Below are positions 8,416 through 17,400 of a stretch of DNA of 64,000 bases, in pieces. The stretch is taken from positions 1 to 64,000 of the forward strand of contig JAUWLW010000002.1 of the NCBI GenBank assembly GCA_030613505.1, read 5' to 3'. The notes under the pieces are model-generated. The model did no database searches, was not told where the DNA came from, and was given only the letters and a program-made list of their open reading frames with translations. Within the stretch, counting starts at the first letter, position 1. Every line of letters begins with the position of its first letter. The position numbers and the translations under genes were made by a program. This stretch comes from Candidatus Zixiibacteriota bacterium. GTDB taxonomy: Bacteria; RBG-13-66-14; B26-G2; WVWN01.

Positions 8416-9411
8416 TTACCTCATACCCGGGTCGGTGGATAGGGCGACGGCGTTTGCGAAGCCGGGGAGCGGCTGGTTTTCGGCCGATTCGCCGGTGCTC
8501 CCGTGTAATTTCTCGACGACGAAGCGGTAACCGTCCGCGACCCAGAGCGACATGTCGGCGGGATTGGCGGCGAGCGCGTTGGGCCGGCCGACGTTTTCCT
8601 TCTTCCAGCGTACGGTGCCGTCGCCTTTAAGCGATACGATTTCGCCGGCGTCCGCGTCGGCGGCGAAGCAGAAGCCGGTGCGGGGATTGACGGCCACGGC
8701 GCTGGGGGCCTCGAGTACGCCCGATTCGGCGACGACCACCCCGGAGGGTTTTAATTTAACGACGCGGCCGTTCCCGGTATCGGCGACCCACAGGAAGCCG
8801 TAGCCGGCGTCGAAGGCCAGCGATTGGGGATTTTTAAATCCGTAAAAGGTCAAGATAGGTTGCGCCCAGCGGTCGCAGCGAACGACCGAGTTCGCGCAAG
8901 CGACGTATACCTCGCCCCGCCGGCCGTCGACGGCCACGGCCGTCGGTTCTTTCAGGCCGCCGAGCTGGGCCTGGATATTTCCCCGCTCGGATATTTTATA
9001 GACCTTGCCTTGGGCGCGATCCGCAACCCAAACGGCGTTTTCCTTAGGCGAGTACGCGAGCGCGACGGGTTCGCCGAAGCCGTAGAGCGTCTTTTCGAGG
9101 ATGGCGCGGGAGCTCAAGCGGAAGATGCGGCCGCCGTCGGCGTCCGCGACCCAGCAGTAACCGTTGTAGGGGTCGAAGACGACGGCGACGGGACGGCCCA
9201 AGTCCGGCGAAGTAGCGATGGTTGCAGTGCACGCCTCGTTGATTTTAACGACGCGGCCGCTGCCTTCGTCCGCTACCCACATCGTACCGGGGTCGGAGGT
9301 TTCGGGACTGATGGTAACGGGAGCGCAAGCGACGTTCGTCAAAATAACCGCGGCCGCCGTTCCTACCGCGCGGCAAACGATTTTCGCGTTCATGTAGCGT
9401 AAAAATAACAT
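8416..9411 (-). CDS. Secreted NHL-repeat beta-propeller protein
   Basis: The N-terminus has a hydrophobic signal segment ending in NVACAPVT, which could be a weak lipobox, so a lipoprotein is possible. The rest consists of about six tandem NHL-type blades with the recurring pattern WVADxGxGRVxK...PxAVAxDP. Such propellers mediate binding and rarely carry activity. Start at 9411 was chosen because a G-rich Shine-Dalgarno-like stretch precedes it; an ATG six codons later is also possible. It lacks the C-terminal SLGRVK tag. Confidence 0.75.
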   Translation of the reverse strand: MLFLRYMNAKIVCRAVGTAAAVILTNVACAPVTISPETSDPGTMWVADEGSGRVVKINEACTATIATSPDLGRPVAVVFDPYNGYCWVADADGGRIFRLSSRAILEKTLYGFGEPVALAYSPKENAVWVADRAQGKVYKISERGNIQAQLGGLKEPTAVAVDGRRGEVYVACANSVVRCDRWAQPILTFYGFKNPQSLAFDAGYGFLWVADTGNGRVVKLKPSGVVVAESGVLEAPSAVAVNPRTGFCFAADADAGEIVSLKGDGTVRWKKENVGRPNALAANPADMSLWVADGYRFVVEKLHGSTGESAENQPLPGFANAVALSTDPGMR

Positions 9412-9622
9412 ACCCCGCTTCTTATATCAATTGAGAACGCCGGAGCGCGTTCAGCCGCCGGCTACCGCCCCGCGGCGCGGCGTTATTTTGCGGCGCGTTC
9501 GGCTTGCATCGCGAGCCGCGTCGTTGTATATTTACTACGTTGTGGCTGCGTCATTGACGCAGCGGCCCGGTTAGGTTTTTATCGGTATTGCAAACGCGAC
9601 GTTAAACCGAGGGGTGTCTATT
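9412..9622. other. Divergent intergenic region with perfect hairpin
   Basis: About 210 bp between two divergent genes, holding both promoters. A perfect 8-bp inverted repeat (GCTGCGTC-ATT-GACGCAGC) lies at 9545-9563. It has no adjacent T-run, so I do not call it a terminator. It may be an operator or an RNA hairpin. No tRNA or ORF was seen. Confidence 0.4.
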
Positions 9623-10222
9623 ATGTTTCGATTGGTTATTGCGGCCGTAGTGGCCGGCGCCTTTTGCTTGGCGTGCGGCGAAGACGTGAGCGGCCCGGGC
9701 GAGAGGCCGGGTTCGTATTGGCCCGCTCAAGACAAGACTTTCTGGCGCGGCGAAGGGCGGTGGCGCGACCTGTCTGGCAAAAGGGCGGGCGGCCCCATCG
9801 CGCTGGAGACCGTCGTCGCCGGGACCAATTACGACGCCCAGGGCAGGCCGGTGAAGATATGGCGTGCGTCCGAGACCGACGGCGATTATTACGTCCGCGT
9901 CGCGGGCGACGAGATTTGGGCTAACTGGACAGAGACTGATCCCAAAGCGGCCTATTATCTCTGGCTGAAGTTGCCGCCTGCCGACGGCCAATACTGGGAA
10001 GACGACAAATACCGCGTTTCGGTTAAGGGGCCCTTCGAGCTCAGCGTACCCTTCGGCGACTTCGGCGACGTTTACCGGGCCCGCTACGATTACGTCGAAG
10101 AGCCGGGGCATTACGAGGTCTGGTGGTACGCCCCCGGCGTCGGCTGCGTCAAGTACGAGCACTACTTCCCCGGGGAGAAACACGAGCTGGTAGATTTGGT
10201 GGATTTCAGGCCGGGGGGATAA
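9623..10222 (+). CDS. Secreted or lipid-anchored protein of unknown function
   Basis: A 199-residue product starting at the ATG 8 bp after a GAGGGG ribosome-binding site. An in-frame GTG three codons earlier is less well placed. The N-terminus MFRLVIAAVVAGAFCLACG ends in Cys-Gly and could be a lipoprotein signal, although -3 is Cys rather than Leu. The mature part is rich in Trp, Tyr and Asp and looks like a small beta-rich domain. I do not recognise a family. Confidence 0.6.
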   Translation: MFRLVIAAVVAGAFCLACGEDVSGPGERPGSYWPAQDKTFWRGEGRWRDLSGKRAGGPIALETVVAGTNYDAQGRPVKIWRASETDGDYYVRVAGDEIWANWTETDPKAAYYLWLKLPPADGQYWEDDKYRVSVKGPFELSVPFGDFGDVYRARYDYVEEPGHYEVWWYAPGVGCVKYEHYFPGEKHELVDLVDFRPGG

Positions 10223-10359
10223 AGCACGTCGCGGTTAACCTATAAGGCGGGCCCGCGGGCCGCCGGCCGGTACGGCTGCTTGAGATAAAAGTTAAAAAAC
10301 ATCTACCTTCGGCCGCAATTTGCCTCGTAATCGTCGCCGCGGCGGCGTTCGTAATTTTA

Positions 10360-11070
10360 GTGCACACGCGGCGCGTCCGAACGCAGTCCACGGAGGAAGT
10401 GGCCTTCCCTGCGGTCGGAAAATTTTGCGTGGTACCCATAGGCGAGGTCGCGGAGAGCGACCTCGCTTTCGCGCGCGACGTCGTCGAGGCGTCGTTCGGG
10501 CGGGAGACCTTGGTCTGCGAACCGCTCCCGCTCCAAGACGCGTACTATTATCCGGAGAGGGGGCAATACGGAGCCAACGGTTTCCTTCGCTACGCGGAAG
10601 CCAACGCGCCGCGGGGCGCGTATCGCACGGTGGCGATTACGGCGCAAGACATCTTCGCCGCCGATTTAAACTTTCTTTTCGGTATGGGTCGGTGCCCGGG
10701 TAAATGCGCCGTGGTCTCGACGTACCGCTTCGGCTTTTATTGCGCTACCCCCGAACGAAGGATGGTCCGCTTCGCGAAGCTGATCGTGCACGAGGCGGGC
10801 CACACATTCGGCCTGCTCCATTGCCGCCAGCGTTTGTGCATAATGAAGTTCGCGGAGGGGTACGAGACGTTGGACGGAACCAAGTTGGCGATGTGCGGGC
10901 GGTGCGAGCGGAGCCTTTGCGCCGTGACGGCCTTGGACGCCGACGAGCGCCGTAAAGATCTCGAGGAGGTTTTGAAGGAGCACGGCCTTTGGGAGGAGGT
11001 GGGGGGCGCCGAGGGCTTAGCGCCGCCGCCTGCGCCCGCCGACCTCACGCCGGAAAAATCGCTGCCGTAA
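10360..11070 (+). CDS. Archaemetzincin-like metalloprotease, probably membrane-anchored
   Basis: The active-site block HEAGHTFGLLHC (about residue 144) followed by CIM and CGRC matches the archaemetzincin (M54) signature HExxHxxGxxHC...CxM...CxxC, with catalytic Glu, three His ligands and a structural zinc site. GTG at 10360 is the first standard start, but the open frame extends upstream to 10246. In it, residues just before the GTG form a 17-residue hydrophobic helix (AAICLVIVAAAAFVILV) preceded by basic residues, a convincing membrane anchor. Only non-standard starts (for example CTG at 10276) are available there. The C-terminus is Pro-rich. Confidence 0.8.
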   Translation: MHTRRVRTQSTEEVAFPAVGKFCVVPIGEVAESDLAFARDVVEASFGRETLVCEPLPLQDAYYYPERGQYGANGFLRYAEANAPRGAYRTVAITAQDIFAADLNFLFGMGRCPGKCAVVSTYRFGFYCATPERRMVRFAKLIVHEAGHTFGLLHCRQRLCIMKFAEGYETLDGTKLAMCGRCERSLCAVTALDADERRKDLEEVLKEHGLWEEVGGAEGLAPPPAPADLTPEKSLP

Positions 11071-11154
11071 CCTCCTCTACGCGGCGGCGCAGGTCTTAAT
11101 AAAGCCGGTGTTTCGTACGACGGGGAAGAACGGCCGCGGCTATGCGCGGCGGGT

Positions 11155-11598
11155 TTAATAACGCAAATGAATGTGGATTACGAGGGTCTTTTGGTATAGC
11201 GCGAATTTGGCGTCGTCGAAACTTATGCGTTCCGCCGTGCCGGTCGGGTTGTTCGAGGCGCCGTACCCCTCCGTCGGGACCTTGAAGAAGTTGCGGTCCA
11301 ATATGTCGTTCGCGTTTTCGTCGTGGAGGACGGCGACGGCGTACGTACCGTACGGGACGTCCGTGAAATCGGCCCGAGCCTCGTAGCCCTTAATTTTTAC
11401 GTGGGCGACTTTGCGGGCCTTCGCGACCCCTTCCGGAAAGCCGTCGTCCGAGTCGAACAAGGCGACGCGAGCTTCGCCGGCCTCGCTATGGAAGCCCTCG
11501 ACGAAGACGGTGATCTCGCCCCGCGACGCCGTCAGCTGGCCGGACGTAACGCCGGCCACGGATAATAGGATGACGAAGGTCGGTATCGCGCGTTTCAT
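11155..11598 (-). CDS. Secreted DUF2141 protein
   Basis: A 147-residue protein with a clear N-terminal signal peptide (MKRAIPTFVILLSVAGVTSG). The mature part has the DUF2141 pattern: DFTDVPYGTYAVAVLHDENAND followed by EGYGASNNPTG. The family is widespread in Bacteroidetes and related lineages and adopts a beta-sandwich of unknown function. It is convergent with the archaemetzincin gene and divergent from the first selenoprotein gene. Confidence 0.85.
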   Translation of the reverse strand: MKRAIPTFVILLSVAGVTSGQLTASRGEITVFVEGFHSEAGEARVALFDSDDGFPEGVAKARKVAHVKIKGYEARADFTDVPYGTYAVAVLHDENANDILDRNFFKVPTEGYGASNNPTGTAERISFDDAKFALYQKTLVIHIHLRY

Positions 11599-11722
11599 TT
11601 ACGGCTGCCTCCCGTTTTCGACCCGGGCGGTCTGGCTTCAGCTTTAGCGTTTTCCCCTTTTATGGACCGGGAATTGATTATACAATAATATCGTTAGCGG
11701 AAAATATAAAGGAGGCGCGACC

Positions 11723-12349
11723 GTGAAAAAGTTTTTAGCCTTGGCCGCGGCCGTAGCGCTTTCCGCCGCGGCGTTCGGCGGCGAGGTGGTCGTCGGCAAG
11801 AAGGAGTTCAATTTAAACATCCCGTTTTGCGGGTCTTGAGGGCCGCAGTACCGGGTCCAGGTTTTGGTCCTTAAAAGCGAATTGAACTTCGCCGGTCCTA
11901 TCACGCGCGTCGATTACGAATCATACGGCACGTACGCCGCGGGCTACTTTTACGAATTTGAGATGAAGCTCTGCCATACGCCGCTCTCCGAGCTTACGAC
12001 GAACTACAGTCGGAATTACGGCGGCAACACGCCGACCCTGGTCGCTGCGTTAAACCCTTTCACGATCAACGCCAAGAAGGACGAGTGGTTCGGCGTAGCG
12101 TGTACCAAGTCGTTCGTCTACAACAATCGCGACAATTTAATCGTCGAGGTCCGGTGGCGCAACCGGACGCTCACGACGAAGATCGAGGTGTGGGGATACG
12201 TCGCCGGTTCGAACCGACTCCTCATACATAAAGAATATAGCGCGACCGAAGGCCAGCTCTCGACCAAGACGGACCGCCTGCGCATAACGTTCAGCGGCGT
12301 GCCGGTAGCGCCTACCTCTCTTGGGAGCGTTAAGGCGTTGCTCCGCTAA
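11723..12349 (+). CDS. Predicted secreted selenoprotein, CGSU type (in-frame UGA at residue 39)
   Basis: Start GTG follows AAAGGAGG. The frame runs through a signal peptide, then reaches TGA at 11837-11839 within PFCGS-U-GP and stays open to a TAA at 12349 (208 residues). Family features downstream are a WEW/VDYE-like strand, LCHTPLSELT, NYGGNTP, EWFGVA, YNNRDNLIVEV and the tag VAPTSLGSVKALLR. The LCHT...NTP...YNG-x-DNL pattern resembles extracellular beta-sandwich domains of Bacteroidetes-type surface proteins; that relation is inference. The Sec partner Cys is at -3 (C-x-x-U). A SECIS-like hairpin follows. This is the most divergent member and an isolated single copy. Redox function is inferred from Cys/Sec only. 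Confidence 0.8.
11854..11870 (+). promoter_or_regulatory. Predicted bacterial SECIS hairpin
   Basis: Stem GGUCCAG/UUGGUCC with loop GUU, loop starting 22 nt after the UGA. Six of seven positions pair; one U-U mismatch. Confidence 0.65.
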
Positions 12350-12355
12350 GGGCTC

Positions 12356-14608
12356 TCAGAACAGCTCGTAGGGGTCGACGTCGACCTTAACCGTCGTCGG
12401 GCCCTTACGTCGCGCCAGCGCGGCGAGTTCCTCGGCCGCGCTTTCTATTTCCCCCAACTCCGCTTTTACCAATATTTGCCAGCGGCATTCGCCCCGGGCG
12501 CGGGCCACGGGCGCCGGCACCGGGCCCAGAACCGTCACCGGAGGACCGAACATTCCCCGAAGTCGCGCCGCGATTTCGTCGGCCTTCGCGCTTCCGGCCG
12601 CCTTGCGCTCGACCACGACGACGTTGACGAGGTGCGTGTACGGCGGGAGCTCGAGCCGGCGTCGGAAAGCGAGTTCACGTTCCGCGAACGCCTCGTAATC
12701 GTCGGCCGCGGCGGCCGCGACGGCGTAATGGCCCGGGTGGAAGGTCTGGATTAGAACGCGACGGCTCGCGGCCGAAGGCTGCAGCATCCGCCGTATGGTG
12801 CGGTACGTCCGCTCGGAGGCGCGGAAGTCGGGGAGGTTCATGGCAGTGTCGGCGTTGGCGAGAGCGGCGAACGTGATGTCCGCGTAGTCGAGTGCCCGGA
12901 GCGCCATCTGCGTTCCCGCGACGACGTCGTACCCGCCGGCGGCGAAAACTTCCCAGAACGAGCGTACCCGGGCGGGCGTCCTTAACGCGTCCGAATCGAC
13001 GCGGCCCACGCGCGCGTCCCCGAGGAGCAGTCGGATTTCCGCGGCCAGTTTCTCGGTACCGAAGCCTACGCCCGCGAGCTTCTCCTTGCCGCAGTACGGG
13101 CACCGGCGGGGGAGTGGCTCCCGCCGCATGCAGTAGTGGCACCTTAGGACTTCTTCGTCCTTATGATATGTAAAAGCGACGTCGCACCGGTCGCAAGCCA
13201 GCGACCTACCGCACTCGTCGCAATATATGTACGGTACGTAGCCCCGCCGGTTGACGACTACTAACGCGCGGTTGCCGCCGGCGAGGGTATCCAGCAGGCC
13301 GCGGGCCAAGGCCCTCGATAGGATTACGGGGCCTTCCGTCGGAACTACTTTCGACATATCTACCAGCGTTAGTTCGGCTTTTCGGCCCTTCGCCGGCAGC
13401 CGGCGTCGGCGTACGTCGCCCGACAGTACGCGGGCGTGCGTCTCGAGTGAGGGCGCCGCGGCGGTCATCACGAGGGACGTACCGGCGGCCCGAATCGCGC
13501 TCACGTCGCGAGCGTTGTAGTAGGGTGCTCTCTCCCACTGCTTATACGCGTTATGGGCTTCGTCGGTTACGATTATGGCGGCGTCGCGCGGCAGCGGGAG
13601 GAAGAGCGCGGAGCGCGTGCCGACGACGCGCGCGACGGTCCCGCGTCGGCACCGCCGGAAGACCTCCCATCTCGCCGCGGCCGACATCTCCGAGTAGTAG
13701 GAGGCGAAGGGTTCTCCCCAGACATCCTCGCACCGCCGACGGGCCGCGGGGACGCGGTACATTTCCGGAACGAGGACGAGGACCGAGGTCGCGCCGGCCT
13801 CGCGCGTTACTTTGAGCGCTTCCTCCAGCCGTAGGTCGCCGTCCCCGCCCGTTATAATCGTGGCCCCGGCTTCGGGCGGTTTCTTGAGCGGCGATTTCGA
13901 GACCAGCCCCATCGCCACCCGGCGCGCCCGTAGAAGGCGGCGGAGAGCGTTTCGTTCTTTGGCTTTTCCCCAAAAGCGGGCCGCGGGCACGGGCCCGTTG
14001 GCGGCGGCGACGACGACGGCCGCGCCGAGCTTACCGAGCGTCTTGCCTTCTGTCGGCGCGGCGTAGACCAGGAGATCGTCTATGGCGGGTTTGACGGCGT
14101 ACGGCTCGACGGCGAGGATGTTTTGGCCGTGTAGTCGCGGGACGCCGCCGCCGCGGCCTGCCGCTTTGGCGCTGAGCCACCCGGCGCCCCACACGTCGGC
14201 GACCAGCTCCTGCTCCTCTTCGCTGAGCCCGCTCAAGTCGGGGGCGGCGGCGAATTCGGCCGTCAGCACGAGCGCGTTGTCGCGTTTGAAATCGAGCGGG
14301 ACCGGCAGCGCGACGGCGGCCGTTTCGCCGACGGAGGCGGCGTAGCGCCGCGAAACGTACGCCAGCAATTCCCACAGGAAAGGCGGGAAAACGGGCTCGT
14401 AATCTATTACCCTCGTGACGGGTTTGATTTTAACGTGGGGGGCGGGGCGGGTTGCGGTCCGGCCGGCGAGACCCACGGCCGGTTTGTTGCCCAATTCGAC
14501 TTCGACGCGGGTTCCGGGGGCCGGGGCGTCTTCTCCCTCGAGCCGGTACGTGAGGGGTCCGAAGGGAGGCCGTGTAAAGAGGACGTCGATAAAATTTTCG
14601 TGGGCCAA
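12356..14608 (-). CDS. priA: PriA-like primosomal protein with degenerate helicase motifs
   Basis: A 750-residue replication-restart protein. The N-terminal DNA-binding domain (FTRPPFGPLTY), a DEAH-type motif II (VTDEAHNAYKQ, about residue 350), the eight-Cys zinc region (CDECGRSLACDRC...CPYCGK), GFGTEKLA and PDFRASER are all recognisable. The Walker A position (about 250), normally GxTGSGKT, reads ITGGDGDL without the Lys or Ser/Thr, and the motif VI arginine-finger region (usually QxxGRAGR) reads LQPSAASRRV. ATP hydrolysis is therefore probably lost, as in actinobacterial PriA-like proteins. A structural role in loading DnaB is the likely remaining function. Confidence 0.9.
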   Translation of the reverse strand: MAHENFIDVLFTRPPFGPLTYRLEGEDAPAPGTRVEVELGNKPAVGLAGRTATRPAPHVKIKPVTRVIDYEPVFPPFLWELLAYVSRRYAASVGETAAVALPVPLDFKRDNALVLTAEFAAAPDLSGLSEEEQELVADVWGAGWLSAKAAGRGGGVPRLHGQNILAVEPYAVKPAIDDLLVYAAPTEGKTLGKLGAAVVVAAANGPVPAARFWGKAKERNALRRLLRARRVAMGLVSKSPLKKPPEAGATIITGGDGDLRLEEALKVTREAGATSVLVLVPEMYRVPAARRRCEDVWGEPFASYYSEMSAAARWEVFRRCRRGTVARVVGTRSALFLPLPRDAAIIVTDEAHNAYKQWERAPYYNARDVSAIRAAGTSLVMTAAAPSLETHARVLSGDVRRRRLPAKGRKAELTLVDMSKVVPTEGPVILSRALARGLLDTLAGGNRALVVVNRRGYVPYIYCDECGRSLACDRCDVAFTYHKDEEVLRCHYCMRREPLPRRCPYCGKEKLAGVGFGTEKLAAEIRLLLGDARVGRVDSDALRTPARVRSFWEVFAAGGYDVVAGTQMALRALDYADITFAALANADTAMNLPDFRASERTYRTIRRMLQPSAASRRVLIQTFHPGHYAVAAAAADDYEAFAERELAFRRRLELPPYTHLVNVVVVERKAAGSAKADEIAARLRGMFGPPVTVLGPVPAPVARARGECRWQILVKAELGEIESAAEELAALARRKGPTTVKVDVDPYELF

Positions 14609-14624
14609 CGGTTAATAATAACAT

Positions 14625-14659
14625 AAAGCCGGGCGGCATGTCGTCAACCGCCCGGCTTT
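14625..14659. terminator. Bidirectional-looking intrinsic terminator
   Basis: Twelve-base arms AAAGCCGGGCGG / CCGCCCGGCTTT around an 11-nt loop, between rpoZ and priA. It probably reduces read-through from rpoZ into priA. Confidence 0.75.
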
Positions 14660-14677
14660 GCGACCGCTTACTTAAAC

Positions 14678-14908
14678 TTAATCTTCGTCGTCCTCGGCTT
14701 CCAGGATGTCGGCTTTGAACGTGAAGCTTCCCCCGACGAATTCTTCCAGGGCTATCATGGTAGCTTTCTCTTCCTCGAGCTTATCCTCGTATTTTGCGTA
14801 TTCGTCGAGTATTTGACGGGCCCGACGTGCGATAGCGAGGACCGTCGCGAAGTCGTTGGGGGAATTCACGAATACTTTCTCGATTACGTCTTGTTCGTCC
14901 GCTTCCAT
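14678..14908 (-). CDS. rpoZ: RNA polymerase omega subunit-like protein
   Basis: A 76-residue acidic protein. The stretch FATVLAIARRARQILDEY followed by an acidic helix and EKATMIALEEFVGGSF matches the omega-subunit pattern (helix with A-x-RAR-Q, then a conserved loop before the C-terminal strand). The start follows a GGAGG-containing leader. It lies 48 bp after the foldase gene stop, probably the end of that operon. Confidence 0.8.
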   Translation of the reverse strand: MEADEQDVIEKVFVNSPNDFATVLAIARRARQILDEYAKYEDKLEEEKATMIALEEFVGGSFTFKADILEAEDDED

Positions 14909-14956
14909 CGCAGGATAACCTCCGCCTCCTACATGGGTTGACCGCGGGGCGATGGA

Positions 14957-16627
14957 CTATTCCTGTTCCTCGCCGGCGGGTGGCGCGGCCTCTTCCGGCG
15001 GCGGCGTTTCGCTTCCGCTCTCTTCGCCGCGTTCGGGCCCCGGCAAGTCGGCCGGCCAGGTAACGTCTTCTTCGCCCATGTGTTCTATCATCCACCGGGC
15101 CGACGACGCGTAGTCGGAATCGGGGTACGAGGCCAGCAGGGCCCGGAATTTATCTTTGGCGGTGGCGTAGTCATTCAGCTCTTCGGAGTACAGGAAACCG
15201 GCCATGAATAGCGCTTTGTCGGCGCCGTCGCGCTCCGGGAAGCGCTCCACGAACTTCTCGTATCCCTGGATCGCTACGACGGGAGTAGCGGCCCCCTCGG
15301 CCTTGGCCATCAGTTCGTCCGGGCCCATGTCGTCGTACGTCCGGGCCCAGTCGAAGCGCTCCATTTTGTATTTACGTTCCAAGTCGACGAAGGCCTGCTC
15401 GAAGTATTCGCGACGTCGTTCGTCGAGGAGTTTGGAGAATATGCGGTCTCGCACCTCGTCGAATTCCATCTGCCGGAAATCGCGGCGCCGGTCTACTTTG
15501 AATAAGTGGAAGCCGTCGTCCAGTTCGAACGAGCCCACGACGTCGTTCTCCGCCGCGGCGAAGAGGGCCTTCTCGACCTCCTCGTTTTGACCTATCCCTT
15601 GGATATAACCTCCGGGACGGATCCAGCCGAGCAAGCCGCCGTTATTCTTCGTAGCCAGGTCGGTGGAATACAGTTTAACCAGCGACTCGAAGTCTTCGCC
15701 CGCTCGCGCCCGCCTAAGCATTTCGCGCGCCTCGGCTGCCGTCTTCACGACGATCTGGCGGGCGAGGACGCCCTCCTCGATGACGTATTCGTCGCGGTGG
15801 GAGTTGAAGTAATCGCGGGCGTCGCTCTCGGGCAGGAGTATCCGGTCCCGTATGCGGTAGCTCACTTGCTCCAACGGCGTATACGTTTCTTCGCTGCGTT
15901 CGTCCACCCGGAAGATATGGTAGCCGCGGTCGCTGGGCGTCACGGCGGAGGGTTTTCCGGGCTCAAGGCCGAAGGCGATTTCACGGAAGTTCTCGCAGTT
16001 GCCTACCTGGAAAGGCGTCTGGCCTTCCTTGACTTCGCCTATAAGGCCCCCCTGGTGCGCCGTATATTCATCCTTAGATACCTCGGCCGCCACGGCGCCG
16101 AAGTCTTCGCCGGCCGCCAAACGCGCGAGCACTTCTTCGGCTTCCGCGGGGCTCTCCACTAGGATGTGGCGCAGCCTTACGCGCGCGGGCTCCATGAAGT
16201 CGCTTTTGTGCGCCTCGTAGTAGCGCGCGACCTCTTCGTCCGGGACGCCGAGCGTGTCCGCGATGTAGCGTTGGAAATAAGTCGACGCCAAGATGCGGAT
16301 GCGCGCGTCCTCGATGTCGCGTTTGACGCCCGGATCTTTGTGGAGCTTGACGCGTTCGGCCTCGGCGACGAGTAATTTGTTCTTTATCCAGATGTCCAAG
16401 AGCATCTTCCGGCCTTCCGGCCCCTGGTAGGAGCGACGTTCCATCGGGTCCATCAGCTCGATCATCCCGTCGAGGTCGCCCTCGGTAATTCTCTCGCCGC
16501 CCACGACGGCCACCACCGCGTCGGGCGACCGCTCTTCGTCGTCGCCGCCCATTTTACTTGCGGCTATCGTCGCGAAAGCGGCCAAAGCGAACACAAGAAG
16601 CCTCTTCCAATTTTTCGCGCGCGCCAT
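14957..16627 (-). CDS. Periplasmic parvulin-type peptidyl-prolyl isomerase (SurA/PpiC-like)
   Basis: Start set at MARAKNWKRL, preceded by AGGTGG at 8 nt; an upstream ATG adds only a Pro/Arg-rich shadow of fmdB. A 556-residue protein with a hydrophobic N-terminal segment, a SurA-N-like helical region, and two parvulin domains (ARVRLRHILVES... about residues 150-245; GVLARQIVVKT... about 285-390). A C-terminal TPR-like helical region (AIQGYEKFVERFP...AKDKFRALLASYPDSDYA) resembles YfiO/BamD repeats. An acidic Pro-rich tail follows. It probably assists folding of exported proteins. Confidence 0.88.
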   Translation of the reverse strand: MARAKNWKRLLVFALAAFATIAASKMGGDDEERSPDAVVAVVGGERITEGDLDGMIELMDPMERRSYQGPEGRKMLLDIWIKNKLLVAEAERVKLHKDPGVKRDIEDARIRILASTYFQRYIADTLGVPDEEVARYYEAHKSDFMEPARVRLRHILVESPAEAEEVLARLAAGEDFGAVAAEVSKDEYTAHQGGLIGEVKEGQTPFQVGNCENFREIAFGLEPGKPSAVTPSDRGYHIFRVDERSEETYTPLEQVSYRIRDRILLPESDARDYFNSHRDEYVIEEGVLARQIVVKTAAEAREMLRRARAGEDFESLVKLYSTDLATKNNGGLLGWIRPGGYIQGIGQNEEVEKALFAAAENDVVGSFELDDGFHLFKVDRRRDFRQMEFDEVRDRIFSKLLDERRREYFEQAFVDLERKYKMERFDWARTYDDMGPDELMAKAEGAATPVVAIQGYEKFVERFPERDGADKALFMAGFLYSEELNDYATAKDKFRALLASYPDSDYASSARWMIEHMGEEDVTWPADLPGPERGEESGSETPPPEEAAPPAGEEQE

Positions 16628-16655
16628 ATTCGCACCACCTATTAGCCGTAAAGGC

Positions 16656-16922
16656 TTAGTCTTTTTCGTCGCTCTTGGTTTTTTTACCGCCGCCGGTGCC
16701 CGCGGCCTCGCGGTCCTTTTTCGCGGCCTTCTTGTAGGATTCGCTGCGGTAATCGGTGGTATAAAAGCCGGAGCCTTTGTAGATGACGCCGGCGCCCGCG
16801 CCGATAAGGCGGCGGCACCGGGCACCGCATTCCGGGCACTTGGCCTTCGGCTTGGCGGTAATCGATTCGAACTTCTCGAACCGGCAGCCGCACTCGGGAC
16901 ATTCGTATTCGTACGTCGGCAT
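16656..16922 (-). CDS. FmdB-family zinc ribbon protein
   Basis: An 88-residue protein starting MPTYEYECPECGCRFEKF, the hallmark of FmdB/Zn-ribbon-8 regulators, with CxxC pairs at about 8/11 and 29/32. The C-terminus is Lys/Asp-rich. The ATG at 16922 was chosen because it gives the canonical MPTYEY start; the longer open frame overlaps the small membrane protein gene in a different frame. It sits 15 bp after that gene and 28 bp before the foldase gene, so it is likely part of one operon. Confidence 0.9.
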   Translation of the reverse strand: MPTYEYECPECGCRFEKFESITAKPKAKCPECGARCRRLIGAGAGVIYKGSGFYTTDYRSESYKKAAKKDREAAGTGGGKKTKSDEKD

Positions 16923-16936
16923 GGTTTTAAATAGGT

Positions 16937-17101
16937 TTAACCCCAGGGGTTGGGTCGGGTCGATTCGGCCAGTTTTTCGGGGGGTACTAGTTTCTTCGAG
17001 GCCGCGACCCAGTAACGGTTGGGGATTAGTATGAGGGCCGCGGTCAGCAACAACAGTACCGCGACGACGAGGCGGTAAACGATCTTCGATTCGTTCGCCA
17101 T
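16937..17101 (-). CDS. Small single-span membrane protein (54 residues)
   Basis: The frame on the minus strand reads MANESKIVYR, then a hydrophobic helix LVVAVLLLLTAALILI, then PNRYWVAASKK and a Pro-rich end NPWG before TAA. Position, strand and the 14-bp gap to the FmdB gene suggest it is the first gene of that operon. No clear Shine-Dalgarno is visible. Function is unknown; the anchor followed by a short basic segment suggests an accessory membrane protein. Confidence 0.55.
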   Translation of the reverse strand: MANESKIVYRLVVAVLLLLTAALILIPNRYWVAASKKLVPPEKLAESTRPNPWG

Positions 17102-17346
17102 AAATACGGTAAATTTTTAGTGGGTTAGCCGATATTGTAACATATTTATCTTTGCGAAGCAACAATATATACCGGCTCGTTTAACGGTATCTAGCAGTCC
17201 TTCTAGCCTAAATTATTGGTATTTAATGGTTTGTGGTGCCACAATATAGTACGGGTCGGTCGGGTAGTTAGCTTTACGATTTAGTGGTATATATTTTATT
17301 GTCGCCCTTATAATGTTAAGACGTAATTTTACTTAATTAAGACGAA
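17102..17346. other. A+T-rich intergenic stretch
   Basis: About 245 bp with much lower G+C than the flanks and many TTTA/ATTT runs. It probably contains the promoter of the small membrane protein/fmdB operon (minus strand). No ORF, tRNA or repeat was recognised. Confidence 0.4.
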
Positions 17347-17379
17347 TTAAAAATAAGCCGGCCTACTGGCCGGCTTTTT
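17347..17379. terminator. Intrinsic terminator after the minus-strand selenoprotein pair
   Basis: AAGCCGGCC-TACT-GGCCGGCTT flanked by A and T runs; on the minus strand it follows the 17401 gene. Confidence 0.8.
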
Positions 17380-17400
17380 CGTTGGCGTTCCGAGGAGGGG

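Noticed and set aside
16656-17165. Single 169-residue protein covering fmdB and the upstream region
   Set aside because: The upstream part lacks family similarity and hides a good small membrane protein gene in another frame. MPTYEYE is the canonical FmdB start.
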